This document shows positions 7,648 through 17,336 of a stretch of DNA of 41,645 nucleotides, in pieces (positions within the stretch are counted from its first letter, which is position 1; each line of letters starts with the position of its first letter). The stretch lies in contig JBMHBP010000007.1 in assembly GCA_049890295.1 (NCBI GenBank), positions 1 through 41,645 of the forward strand, in the 5' to 3' direction. A program made the translations under genes and the position numbers. This DNA comes from GCA-2862585 sp049890295 (GTDB taxonomy: Bacteria; Bacteroidota; Bacteroidia; Flavobacteriales; UBA7312). The notes under the pieces are model-generated. The model saw only the letters and a program-made list of their open reading frames with translations, did not search any database and was not told where the DNA came from.

Positions 7648-10600
7648 TTATCTTACAATAGTTACCGGTCCTGTCAATGGCTCTATGTCAGACGATTCGT
7701 CAAAAGTAATGACATAATAATAGGTGCCAATAGGTAAATCTTTACCATTGTGCCTACCATCCCAATTTAAAATATCAGGTGATGAGCTTTTCCATAATGA
7801 TGCTCCCCAACGGTTAAATACTTCTATTTTGGCGGTTTCGTATTGATTTAAATAACTTATTTCCCAAGTATCATTGTAGCCGTCTCCATTTGGTGAAAAC
7901 CCTTCATTCATTCCAACAAATACTCTAACCGTATCGTTTCCAATACAGCCTGTAACTTTATCAAATGCATGAGCAATATAATGTGTAGTAATTAAAGGGC
8001 TTACGGTTATTGTGTTTGATAATTCACCGTTACTCCACGAAAAAGGGGTTTCCCCTTGTGAAATTGATAATGTTATTGATTCACCTCTAAGAATACCTAT
8101 ATCTTCGTTTACAATTATTTCAGGAGTTAATACTTCTATGGATAGATTATCTGTAAATGAACATACAGAGCTGTTATCATAAACAGTTGCTGATATAGAT
8201 AATGAGTTCTCTACTATAATATCAACAGATGAGCCATTATCAAAAATTTCTTGAACGGGATTAACCGACCACAAGTATGAGTCATAGTTCTCAAATCTAT
8301 CTCCATACAGCGTAATAGTATCACCAAAACATACATAAAGGGTTTCATTTTGTATGAATACTCTAGCAGGATGTATTTCAAGTTGTTCAGTATATTCACA
8401 ACCATTATCATCAGTGATAGTTAAGGTAAATAATGTATCTGCTTCATCATTATTTTCAGGAAAATCTATAATAATGTTTGGATCATTAACGGAGGATTCT
8501 TGGTAAGAAAATGTTGGATTTATTTCTGAAACAGCTTCAATATTATAATTATAGTAACCATTAACGAAAGGTGTTCCACCGCTTACTTGTGTTATAATAC
8601 TAGCATTCTCTCCTTGGCATGGTTCATCAATGAGATCTAAACTAACGGAATATGGGTTAGGCTCATTAATTGTAAAAGATACAGTTGTTTTACAATCGTT
8701 ATTGTCTGTAACTTCTACTTCATAATCATCGGCTGATAATATTGTCGGGTTTTCCCCAAACCAGTTTACATTTACATAAGGAGGAGTTCCACCTACAACT
8801 TGATTAGCAGATGAACTGGTGTTTATTTGAGCTTCTCCATCTTCTAAACCATTACAACTTACATCAGTTGTTGTAACATAATTTATTTGTAATGGACTGT
8901 CAGGTCCATCAACTACATAAGTTGAAGTATTTTGACAACCATTAGCATCTGTAATAAGAAGGTTATATGTTCCTGTAGCTAGACCGTTGATAGTTCTGAC
9001 TCCACTATTAACATTGTTAATAGTTTCATCAGTATCTGGACCTGTCCAATAAAATTCATAATTAGTAGACCCACCACTGACATCAACAGTTATGGAACCT
9101 GAATTATCATCATAACATTCATTATCAACTACAGAATAGGTATTTACATTTACAACTGATGTTGGTGAAGTAACATAAACTGAATCAACCAAAATACAAT
9201 TATTTGCATCGGTTATAATGTTAGTGTACCACATCCCTGGTGCTAGTCCTACAGCAGTAGCTGATTGCTGATTTAATGGATCACTCCAGGTGTAGCTGTA
9301 TGGAAGCCAACCACCTGTAACATTGAAGTTGAACGATCCGTCAATTGAACCTAAACAACTTACCGAAGTAGTATCTGATAAATTAGATATCGAGAATAGC
9401 TCTGAATAATTAATGGTTACTGAATCACTATTAGAACAACCGTTATTATCTGTATATGTAGCCGTGTAAGTACCAGCTGGCAGGTTGGTTGCTTGAGCAA
9501 TTAATGATATCACATTGTTTGAACTATCCGACCAACTGACCGCATAATTTCCAAATCCTAACCCTCCGGAATAAGTAGCAGTCGCTTGCCCATCATTGTT
9601 TCCTTCACATCTAATATGAATAACGTCTTCAATAGAAACTACTAACTGTTCAGGTTGAGTTATAGTGATATTTTCTGTTGCTGTACACCCTTTTTCATCA
9701 GTTACGACCACGGTGTATTGATCTTGTGGTACTAAATAAAGTGTATCTGTTGAGCTTGTTGTTTGCGTTCTTATATCATTAGATGAAATAGTGTTAAACC
9801 ATTCAAATGTGTATAGACCAGTCCCTCCTCCGGCATTGGCTAAAAGGATAGCGTCTGATAAACCAAAACAAGAAATTTCATTACCATTATAATCGGATAA
9901 CACAGAAAGACCTAGTGTAACTTGCGATGGTTCTGCAATAATTACTGGCGAATACACAGTGGAACATCCGTTGTCATCTTCTACTTCAAGTTGATATATA
10001 CCGGCAGCTAACCCACTAACGGTTGCATTGACTGCTGATAAATTTGCAGGCCAAAGATTAACACCCTGACTATTTTGCCAACTGTAGCTGTATGATCCAG
10101 AAGCCGATGTTCCTCCACTAACGCTTATTACTGAAGCACTACCATCAGAAAACCCAATACAACTGGCCTGTTCTGAATCAACTGAAACACTTATTGGTGT
10201 TGGAGCATTAATTTGAATATTTTCTAATTCGGACGAACAACCTAAAGAATCCCTGACTGTAGCATTATATAAGCCTTCCCCTAAGTCATTAAATGTGGAT
10301 AAGTACTGCCAATTGACGCCGCCATTGATTGAATACTCGTAGTATGGCGTCCCACCTGAAGCATTTAATGAGATTTGACCTTCAGTATCACCATTACATA
10401 CATTGTCAACAGTACCAATTAAGCTTAAAATTGGCGAGGTAGATTGGGATATAATAATACTATCAAGAGTGTAACATGAATTTAAATCCCAAACATGTAT
10501 GTATATTAAACCTGAAGTAAGGTTTTCTACATTAGGTTGATTTGAAGTTTGATTTAAAGTACTATCCTGCAGTTGTAATGGCAATTGGAAATCTCTATCA

Positions 10601-13600
10601 TATGTCCATAAATAGGTATAGTTTCCTGATCCACCAGCTACGCTTACTGAAGCTTCTGCATCCCAGCCTAAACAACTTTCGAGAGTGGAAGAAGTATTTA
10701 AAATTTCTAATACCGTTGGCTCAGAAACATAGAATGAGTTATTTAATTTTTTACACCCTTCAGAATCTTCGATGTCGAAGTAATATAATCCCTCAGATAA
10801 TGACGAAAACTCAAAAGTATCGTTAGTAATAGAAGTGATGGAAACTAAAGGATCAAAAGGAGTAATAGTATAAGTTGGAGTACCTCCACTCACAATTATT
10901 AGCCCATTTCCATCTGAGGATTCGTTACAACTGGTTCCATTTACAATTTGAGAGACTGCTAATGGATCAGGTTGTAGTATCTCATACGATGTTTGTACAA
11001 TACATCCATTAGCATCTTGAATGGATAAATTATACGTTCCTACAGAGAGACCTGTTAAGGAATCTACAGTAATTTGTTGTGAAAAACTAGGATCATTCAC
11101 GAACATCCAATAGTAATTACCTGCAAATGGTGTTCCCCCTGAAATATTTAAAAATAATTTTCCATTTTCATCACCATTACAAGCAAGTTCTAAGGTTGAC
11201 AAGGAGCTATCAACATCAACAGTAATGTCCGTTGGTTCTGATAAAACTATAGACTGATTCCAATTATCTACACATCCTACCGTATCAACTACTGATAATG
11301 TGTAAGTATCAGCAACAAGATTGTTTAAAATCGTAATTGAATCTGATGATGTAAAATTCGTTGATCCAGTTGAAGAAGTAAGTGTAAATGAAAATGGTTT
11401 AGAATCACCTGAGCTAGCAACCGTTATGCTACCATTATTAGATCCGAAACATTCGTTATCATTCACTGATACACTATTGATTTCTACACTATTGGATTTT
11501 GGGATAAATACATTAAAGTTTTCTGAACAAGATAATATGTCAGCAACCACAACATTTAATGTTTGACCTCCTGAGAGTTGAGAAACTGTTGATGTTGTCT
11601 CACCTAATTCAATCCAATTGTATGAGTATTGAGGAATGCCACCACTTGGAACAATACTTACAGAACCGTTTACACCATTACAAGTTTCAGGAATAACATT
11701 CTGAAATGTTGCATCAATTTGTGAGTTTTGGTCAATGAAAATGGAGTCTAAATAAGTACATGAATTATTATCTTCAATTGTTATTACATATGTACCACTT
11801 GGTAAATTTGAAACGGTTAAGTTGTTATTTCCAGTAGTGCTGGTAATTCCTAAGTTTGGAACATGTGTTATTGAAGCATACGAAGGTGTACCTCCTAAAA
11901 CATCTAATGAAAATTGTCCCGTTGATTCTCCAAAACAATTTACATCAGTTATAGTTGGTGAAATTGACATTTCAGTTGGGTGAACTAAATCTATAGAAAG
12001 GGTATCGGTACAACCTGCAATATCGGTAACTACCGCCTCATAATTTCCTTGGGTTAGTCCGTTTATTAATGCCGTAGTAGCATTTGATAATCCTGACCAC
12101 TGAAAATTCCAAGGCTGTGTACCTCCAGTAGCGAAGACTGAAATCTGACCATTAGAACCATTGAAACAAGTTGGGTTTGAAATGGATAAGGTATCAAGTA
12201 CTAACTGAGATGGATCGTTAACTGTAATATCTAACTCAGGAGATACACAACCTTCATCATCAGTAGCTGATACTGTGTATACGCCTGCATCAATTTGGGT
12301 AATTGTACTAGTGGTTTCATTAAGAATTGGTGTAGTATTTTTTGTCCAGATGTAATCCACATTTCCTTGACCATTGATGGTGGATACTGAAATAGATGCA
12401 TCAGTACTACCAAAACAACTTGGCGGTGTTACAAAAGCTATAGTATTAATCATCTGTCCTGGTTGATTAACTTGAATAGTTGTATCAAACGGACAATTTT
12501 TTGCGTCAGTAACACTTAGGTTGTACGTACCTGATTGTAGACCAGGAAATAGCGCTGTACTATTAGTAGTGATAGTGGGTGAAGTTCCAACAGTAAATGA
12601 GTAAGGTGTTGAACCATCAGAGGCTAATACAGTAACTTCACCATCGTTAGAATTAAAGCAAGACAAGTCATCAATAGTTACATTTACTGACAATGGAGCA
12701 ACTTCTTGGACAATAACACTAAAGTTATGTGCTGGGCAAGCATTGGCATCTGTTATGGACACTTGGTATAATCCTGCTGTTAAGTTCGGAAATAGCCCAG
12801 TAGACTGAGGAGAAGTTATAGTATACTGATAGGGTGCCTTACCACCAACACCTTCTACCTCAAAACTTGCTAGTGAGTCTACACAAAAAATTGTATCTAA
12901 TGATAATACATTGTGGGAAATGTCTTCGTACTCAAAAACTTCAATATTCAATGATACTACACAGTCGTTGGCGTCTTTTGCTTCAACATTGTAAGGGTTT
13001 GCTGACAACCCACCAAAAAACGAAGACTGTTGCCAATTTCCACCATTTATTCTATATTCATATGGTCCAGTTGCCCCAGAAGCTAATACTTCAATTGAGC
13101 CATCTACACCACCAAAACAACTTACACTGTCCGTGTTAACTTCAGCTAATTGTAATACTGATACTGTATCAAGTACAACAAAAGATTTGGAATAACTACA
13201 ACCATTAGCGTCAGAAACAGTTAAATTGTAGGTGCCACCTTCAATTGATGTCAAGTCCTCATCTGAACTTGAGAAACCATTTGGACCAGTCCATACAAAT
13301 TGGTAGTCTAAGGTATCAGTCACTAAACCTGAAGTTACATTAATGGCTTCTCCGACACCGCCAGTTACATCAACATCGATTTCTCCTTCAAACTGACCAC
13401 TACACAAAACATCTGTAACTGCACCATCAACATAAAGACTATCTGGTTCTCTCAAGGTCCAATTTCGAGTGCGTACACAACCTGAAGCTGATGTAAATTC
13501 AAAGGCATACTCTCCTGCACACAATCCAGATTGATTGCTACTCGTTGAAGAGGCTGAATGAAAAGGCAAACCTGAAATAGAGTCTAAATACCAATCAATA

Positions 13601-14052
13601 GTATAACTTTCCGTAGGATTTACAATGGTAACAAAAATGGATGCATCACAATCTCCATAGCATGACACATTATAGCCATTATCACCAAAAAATGGACTAA
13701 AAATAATGGCCGTAAAATCAACACCGTTTAAGTCAATCGCCAAATTACATGAATCTGTACCAGAAATTACAGTAATATCATACAACCCACCTTGTAAATC
13801 TGTTAAATTGTATGTACCTGTGGAAAAAACATCACTATAATTACCCTGAGAATTAGGATAATCTACTTGTAGTGTGTAGGGTGGTGACATATTTACCGAA
13901 TCAACAACAACTTGTAGTATCCCATTGTTGTTACAATTATCTTCTTGTATAACGTTTACCGTAAAATTCTCACATTGTGAATACGAGTAGTTTACCGATA
14001 AAATACTAGCAAGAAGAAAAACTGTAATCTTAATCTTATCTGATAATTTCAA
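7648..14052 (-). CDS. Giant SprB-repeat cell-surface adhesin with gliding-motility (CHU_C) C-terminal domain
   Basis: A 2134-residue exported protein. The signal peptide ends VNYSYSQ (about residue 25). By eye the body holds about 22 SprB-type repeats of 80-100 residues, each opening with a box like VSCFGGVDGSIEV, continuing GGTPPYxYxW and ending in GTYNLTVTDANGC. After a short Ig-like segment, the last 85 residues form the gliding-motility-associated C-terminal domain: GFSPNGDGYNDTWEI, then IEVFNRWGASLW, then NWDGRHNGKDLPIGTYYYVI. This is a type B T9SS sorting signal. SprB proteins are filamentous surface adhesins moved during gliding; adhesion is the likeliest role. The start codon is TTG (14050-14052), with an in-frame stop three codons upstream; a later ATG would lose the signal peptide. 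It leads a two-gene operon with the PorP/SprF gene. Confidence 0.95.
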   Translation of the reverse strand: MKLSDKIKITVFLLASILSVNYSYSQCENFTVNVIQEDNCNNNGILQVVVDSVNMSPPYTLQVDYPNSQGNYSDVFSTGTYNLTDLQGGLYDITVISGTDSCNLAIDLNGVDFTAIIFSPFFGDNGYNVSCYGDCDASIFVTIVNPTESYTIDWYLDSISGLPFHSASSTSSNQSGLCAGEYAFEFTSASGCVRTRNWTLREPDSLYVDGAVTDVLCSGQFEGEIDVDVTGGVGEAINVTSGLVTDTLDYQFVWTGPNGFSSSDEDLTSIEGGTYNLTVSDANGCSYSKSFVVLDTVSVLQLAEVNTDSVSCFGGVDGSIEVLASGATGPYEYRINGGNWQQSSFFGGLSANPYNVEAKDANDCVVSLNIEVFEYEDISHNVLSLDTIFCVDSLASFEVEGVGGKAPYQYTITSPQSTGLFPNLTAGLYQVSITDANACPAHNFSVIVQEVAPLSVNVTIDDLSCFNSNDGEVTVLASDGSTPYSFTVGTSPTITTNSTALFPGLQSGTYNLSVTDAKNCPFDTTIQVNQPGQMINTIAFVTPPSCFGSTDASISVSTINGQGNVDYIWTKNTTPILNETTSTITQIDAGVYTVSATDDEGCVSPELDITVNDPSQLVLDTLSISNPTCFNGSNGQISVFATGGTQPWNFQWSGLSNATTALINGLTQGNYEAVVTDIAGCTDTLSIDLVHPTEMSISPTITDVNCFGESTGQFSLDVLGGTPSYASITHVPNLGITSTTGNNNLTVSNLPSGTYVITIEDNNSCTYLDSIFIDQNSQIDATFQNVIPETCNGVNGSVSIVPSGGIPQYSYNWIELGETTSTVSQLSGGQTLNVVVADILSCSENFNVFIPKSNSVEINSVSVNDNECFGSNNGSITVASSGDSKPFSFTLTSSTGSTNFTSSDSITILNNLVADTYTLSVVDTVGCVDNWNQSIVLSEPTDITVDVDSSLSTLELACNGDENGKLFLNISGGTPFAGNYYWMFVNDPSFSQQITVDSLTGLSVGTYNLSIQDANGCIVQTSYEILQPDPLAVSQIVNGTSCNESSDGNGLIIVSGGTPTYTITPFDPLVSITSITNDTFEFSSLSEGLYYFDIEDSEGCKKLNNSFYVSEPTVLEILNTSSTLESCLGWDAEASVSVAGGSGNYTYLWTYDRDFQLPLQLQDSTLNQTSNQPNVENLTSGLIYIHVWDLNSCYTLDSIIISQSTSPILSLIGTVDNVCNGDTEGQISLNASGGTPYYEYSINGGVNWQYLSTFNDLGEGLYNATVRDSLGCSSELENIQINAPTPISVSVDSEQASCIGFSDGSASVISVSGGTSASGSYSYSWQNSQGVNLWPANLSAVNATVSGLAAGIYQLEVEDDNGCSTVYSPVIIAEPSQVTLGLSVLSDYNGNEISCFGLSDAILLANAGGGTGLYTFEWFNTISSNDIRTQTTSSTDTLYLVPQDQYTVVVTDEKGCTATENITITQPEQLVVSIEDVIHIRCEGNNDGQATATYSGGLGFGNYAVSWSDSSNNVISLIAQATNLPAGTYTATYTDNNGCSNSDSVTINYSELFSISNLSDTTSVSCLGSIDGSFNFNVTGGWLPYSYTWSDPLNQQSATAVGLAPGMWYTNIITDANNCILVDSVYVTSPTSVVNVNTYSVVDNECYDDNSGSITVDVSGGSTNYEFYWTGPDTDETINNVNSGVRTINGLATGTYNLLITDANGCQNTSTYVVDGPDSPLQINYVTTTDVSCNGLEDGEAQINTSSSANQVVGGTPPYVNVNWFGENPTILSADDYEVEVTDNNDCKTTVSFTINEPNPYSVSLDLIDEPCQGENASIITQVSGGTPFVNGYYNYNIEAVSEINPTFSYQESSVNDPNIIIDFPENNDEADTLFTLTITDDNGCEYTEQLEIHPARVFIQNETLYVCFGDTITLYGDRFENYDSYLWSVNPVQEIFDNGSSVDIIVENSLSISATVYDNSSVCSFTDNLSIEVLTPEIIVNEDIGILRGESITLSISQGETPFSWSNGELSNTITVSPLITTHYIAHAFDKVTGCIGNDTVRVFVGMNEGFSPNGDGYNDTWEISYLNQYETAKIEVFNRWGASLWKSSSPDILNWDGRHNGKDLPIGTYYYVITFDESSDIEPLTGPVTIVR
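8450..13960 (-). repeat. Tandem SprB-type repeat array within the adhesin gene
   Basis: About 22 protein-level repeats with conserved Cys-Phe/Asn-Gly boxes and GGTP-Tyr cores. The repeats have diverged at the DNA level: I saw no long near-identical stretches, so the array is old rather than recently expanded. Confidence 0.8.
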
Positions 14053-14410
14053 AATATACTAGTGTTTGATTTTTTTAAAATTTGCTTCGCAAGATACAAA
14101 AATTAACATATTTTCTAACATAAAATACTACAAGTGTAAAAGTAATAAACATGGTTTTGTTGATGATAATTGCACAATAGACTAAATTAAAAAAAAATTC
14201 TTAAATTTATTAATCCTTAGACTTATGATGCCATGAAATTGTGTTCTTTACAAGCCGCCCTGTTGTTATTATTTACTTTTAGTTTGTTACCCTTGTGTTT
14301 TTTGACATCTAAAATAGTAGATTTAATACTAGTTATTAGATTATTAAAGTTGTTTTTTGTGTCATTGAGCATTTACATCTTTTATATCCTTATGCTTTGT
14401 GCAATCATTT
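14053..14410. other. 358-base gap between the esterase and SprB-like genes
   Basis: AT-rich intergenic DNA containing the presumed minus-strand promoter of the SprB-like operon. A weak -7-like TATCTTGC lies at 14089-14096 on the minus strand, and the small inverted repeat TTGC-TTC-GCAA (14082-14092) overlaps it. A 62-codon hydrophobic plus-strand reading frame (14233-14421) has no promoter-like element and runs into the antisense of the esterase gene; I do not call it a gene. Confidence 0.4.
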
Positions 14411-15595
14411 TTAATTTTTGACAAACTTTAGGTTTTCAACTTTGTCCTGTGAGTGCAACTGTAAATAATAAATTCCACTAGCAAGGTTCTGAACATTCAG
14501 TGTAGTTTGAGGTTGATTTTCTTCAATCACAATTTTACCAAACGAATCGTATACAATTAATTTAAATGCTGAATCAAACCCCTGAAGTGTAAAAAATTCA
14601 TTTACCGGATTGGGGTAAAGAATTTGTTTATTTCCTTCAATTTTTTCAACTGAAGAAAGCTCACAAATTATGTTAAATAAAAAATCACTGATAAATGGAA
14701 TGGCAGTCGATGTTAAGTTAGTTAGTGGTGCTGTATGGCCTCCTGAACTGAATGTATACAAATCATTAGTAATTCCTAGCTCTTCCAATTTAGCATGAAT
14801 CTCACCAGAACCACACAGCATGGGCAAATTCGAATTTCCTAAAGCAAAATCACAGTCATAGCTTACCGTATTATCATTACTTGCATGAATACTAACAATA
14901 GGTTCATCATCACTATCAAAGAAGGACAAATCATTAATAGCTCCGGCAAGACTCACAACCCCTTTCACATTTGATGGGTACCCATCATTACCACTGTTTC
15001 CTTCCACTCCACCACTATTATCAAAATAAATCTGCAAGTCTTCAGGAATATCATTTTCATCTACAGCTGATAAGTGTACAGCCGTAACAGCTCCTGCCGA
15101 ATAACCCCCTACGAAGATTTGATCAGAATTTATATTATATGTATTTCCATTTTCGGCAATATCTTTTCTAAAATAACGTATAGCTGCCTTCATATCTGAA
15201 ACAGAGTTCACAACAGTTTGGGTTAAAATTTCTGAAGCATTAGGTAGCAGTAAATTTGTTGTTGAAGTAAGTCTATATTGGATGGAGGCAGTTACATAAC
15301 CTTTTTTGGCAAATGCATTACACAAGCTAACCATAGTTGGATTAGTTTTATCTCCAGCAACATAAACACCTCCATGAGCAAAAATAATCAGGGGGCGATT
15401 ATTGACAGTATCACCAACTGGCTGATAAATATCCATGTCTAATCCCGAGTTTGTAATAGACCAGTCATATACATCTGTATATTCGACTGTTATTGTTGTA
15501 ACATCATTAAAAATTTCATTCTGATAACGCCCATCACATTGAGCCAAAATAAAATTCGAGATGAAAAAAACTATTACTGTGTATATACTTTTCAT
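14411..15595 (-). CDS. Secreted alpha/beta-hydrolase (carboxylesterase-like) with T9SS type A sorting domain
   Basis: A 394-residue exported hydrolase. Signal peptide to about residue 19 (ILAQ). The catalytic domain shows the oxyanion motif HGG (74-76), the nucleophile elbow GYSAG (164-168, Ser166), a likely acid in HASNDNTVSYD and the late GGHTAPL histidine. This is the layout of the BD-FAE/carboxylesterase type B-like group that deacylates esters, often sugar or xylan acetates; the substrate is unknown. The last 70 residues, from YPNPVNEFFTL to VENLKFVKN, are a typical type A T9SS C-terminal sorting domain, so the enzyme is probably released or anchored at the cell surface. It starts 10 bases after metG on the same strand and probably depends on the metG promoter. 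Confidence 0.9.
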   Translation of the reverse strand: MKSIYTVIVFFISNFILAQCDGRYQNEIFNDVTTITVEYTDVYDWSITNSGLDMDIYQPVGDTVNNRPLIIFAHGGVYVAGDKTNPTMVSLCNAFAKKGYVTASIQYRLTSTTNLLLPNASEILTQTVVNSVSDMKAAIRYFRKDIAENGNTYNINSDQIFVGGYSAGAVTAVHLSAVDENDIPEDLQIYFDNSGGVEGNSGNDGYPSNVKGVVSLAGAINDLSFFDSDDEPIVSIHASNDNTVSYDCDFALGNSNLPMLCGSGEIHAKLEELGITNDLYTFSSGGHTAPLTNLTSTAIPFISDFLFNIICELSSVEKIEGNKQILYPNPVNEFFTLQGFDSAFKLIVYDSFGKIVIEENQPQTTLNVQNLASGIYYLQLHSQDKVENLKFVKN

Positions 15596-15605
15596 GTGTT
15601 TAAGT

Positions 15606-17291
15606 TTACTTTCCTAATTTACTCAATTGCTCTTCTATTTTATCATCATCAATTTTTTCAAAAAGAAGTATTGGTTTTTTAATTTTATGTCCAGCTTCAA
15701 GTGTTGAAATTTCATCCCATGACTGAGTCTTAACATCTAAAATAGCTTGTAGTTTTTCTGATGTAAATGGTAAAAACGGGGAAGAAATAACTGATAAATG
15801 ATTAGCTATTTGTAGGGCTATATTCAAAATAGTCTCTGTGCGTTTTTCATCTGTTTTTTTTAGCTTCCATGGTTCTGTATCAGCAAGGTATTTATTTCCA
15901 AGTCGTGCTAAATTCATCACTTCTGTCAATGCATCTCTAAGCTTGTAACCTTCAATCAATTTACCGACCTTGATGGTGAATTGTGACAATTCATTTAAAA
16001 CCTGTTTGTCATACTCAGATAAATTATTTTTGACAGGTACTACACCCTCCCAATATTTGTTTGTCAATACTACTACCCTATTTATAAAATTACCTAAAAT
16101 GCCTACCAACTCACTATTGTTTCTTGTTTGAAAGTCTGACCAAGTAAAATCGGTGTCCTTAGATTCAGGTGCTGTTGAACAAAGAACATACCTTAAAACA
16201 TCTTGTTGATGTTCAAAATCTCTAAGATAATCATGTAACCAAATTGCCCAATTTCTGGATGTAGATAGTTTTTTGCCCTCTAAATTTAAGAACTCATTTG
16301 CTGGTACATTTGTAGGTAAATTATATTCTCCATGAGATTGTAAGAGAATGGGGAATATAATAGCATGAAACACAATATTATCCTTACCAATAAAATGGAT
16401 AATTTCAGCGTCATCTTGCCAATATGCCTTCCAGTCCTTACCGTGATCAGTAGCCCATTGCTTAGTAGCTGAAATATAGCCTATCGGAGCATCTAACCAA
16501 ACGTATAGTACTTTTCCTTCAGCGTCTTTAACTGGTACTTTTACCCCCCAATCCAAGTCTCTTGTCATTGCACGTTCACGTAGTCCACCGTCAATCCATG
16601 ATTTACATTGTCCAATAACTTGAGAACGCCATTTTGAAACATCATGATGTCTTTTGCCATTTAAAACCCCATCTTCTATCCATTTTTTTAACCATTCTGA
16701 ATGATCTTGCATAGGAAGATACCAGTGTTTTGTTTCTTTTAGTACGGGGCTACTACCACTTAAAGTTGATTTTGGGTTTAAAAGCTCTGAAGGGCTTAAG
16801 GCTGAACCGCATTTCTCACACTGATCACCATAAGCTGAGTCGTAATCACATTTAGGACAAGTTCCCATTATATACCTGTCAGCTAAAAACTGAGCGTGAT
16901 CTTCATCATAAAATTGCTGCGATATTTTTTGGGTAAAAGCGCCTTTTTTGTCTAACACTTTAAAAAAGTCTTGTGATGTGTGATGGTGTAAAGGGTCCGA
17001 AGTCCTATGATAGATATCAAACTGAATTCCAAAATCTTCAAAGGACTGCTTGTTGAGTGCATGGTATTTATCAACAATTTCCTGAGGACTTTTTCCTTCT
17101 TTTTTAGCTCTTAAAGTAATAGCTGCTCCGTGCTCGTCTGAGCCACAGATAAAAACAGTATCATCATTCTTAAGCTTTCTATATCTTACATAAATATCTG
17201 CAGGCAAATAGGCTCCTGCTATATGTCCAATGTGTAGTGGACCGTTAGCATAAGGTAATGCTGAAGTAACAGTGTAACGTTTGTTTGACAT
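15606..17291 (-). CDS. metG: Methionyl-tRNA synthetase, short form without C-terminal tRNA-binding domain
   Basis: A class I aminoacyl-tRNA synthetase of 561 residues that charges tRNA-Met. ALPYANGPLHIGH holds the HIGH motif (20-23). The zinc knuckle is CPKC/CEKC (Cys145, 148, 158, 161), and the second catalytic motif appears as KLSTS (341-345) instead of KMSKS. YVWLDAPIGY and FIGKDNIVFH are conserved MetRS blocks, and the anticodon-binding helical domain fills about 385-540. The protein stops soon after this (...KIEEQLSKLGK). Many Bacteroidota MetRS are about 680 residues because of an appended EMAP-II/Trbp111-type domain, which is absent here; the stop is followed within 10 bases by the esterase gene. 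It is divergent from the LD-carboxypeptidase gene across a palindromic promoter region. Confidence 0.96.
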   Translation of the reverse strand: MSNKRYTVTSALPYANGPLHIGHIAGAYLPADIYVRYRKLKNDDTVFICGSDEHGAAITLRAKKEGKSPQEIVDKYHALNKQSFEDFGIQFDIYHRTSDPLHHHTSQDFFKVLDKKGAFTQKISQQFYDEDHAQFLADRYIMGTCPKCDYDSAYGDQCEKCGSALSPSELLNPKSTLSGSSPVLKETKHWYLPMQDHSEWLKKWIEDGVLNGKRHHDVSKWRSQVIGQCKSWIDGGLRERAMTRDLDWGVKVPVKDAEGKVLYVWLDAPIGYISATKQWATDHGKDWKAYWQDDAEIIHFIGKDNIVFHAIIFPILLQSHGEYNLPTNVPANEFLNLEGKKLSTSRNWAIWLHDYLRDFEHQQDVLRYVLCSTAPESKDTDFTWSDFQTRNNSELVGILGNFINRVVVLTNKYWEGVVPVKNNLSEYDKQVLNELSQFTIKVGKLIEGYKLRDALTEVMNLARLGNKYLADTEPWKLKKTDEKRTETILNIALQIANHLSVISSPFLPFTSEKLQAILDVKTQSWDEISTLEAGHKIKKPILLFEKIDDDKIEEQLSKLGK

Positions 17292-17309
17292 AAAGTGTCT
17301 CTAAAAATA

Positions 17310-17325
17310 TATCTTCGCAAAGATA
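17310..17325. promoter_or_regulatory. Candidate bidirectional promoter core between metG and the LD-carboxypeptidase gene
   Basis: The sequence at 17309-17326 is palindromic, with arms ATATCTT and AAGATAT around CGCA. Read rightward it gives TATCTTCG (17310-17317), 19 bases before ATG 17337. Read leftward it gives the perfect -7 element TATCTTTG (17318-17325), 26 bases before the metG ATG. The rightward element has a possible TTTG -33 box at 17284-17287 (22-base spacing). Confidence 0.4.
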
Positions 17326-17336
17326 TTAAAAGTATA

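Noticed and set aside
8450..13960. Regularly spaced motifs as a possible CRISPR or DNA repeat array
   Set aside because: Periodicity is at the protein level (SprB repeats); DNA units are diverged and lie in one continuous coding frame.
14233..14421. 62-codon hydrophobic plus-strand frame that could be a small membrane peptide or toxin
   Set aside because: No -7 element upstream, ends inside the antisense of the esterase gene, and composition is what AT-rich DNA gives by chance. Not supported without conservation.
17295..17336. GTG 17295 as start of the LD-carboxypeptidase
   Set aside because: It leaves 3 bases between divergent start codons and places the palindromic promoter inside the gene; the added residues are not family-like.
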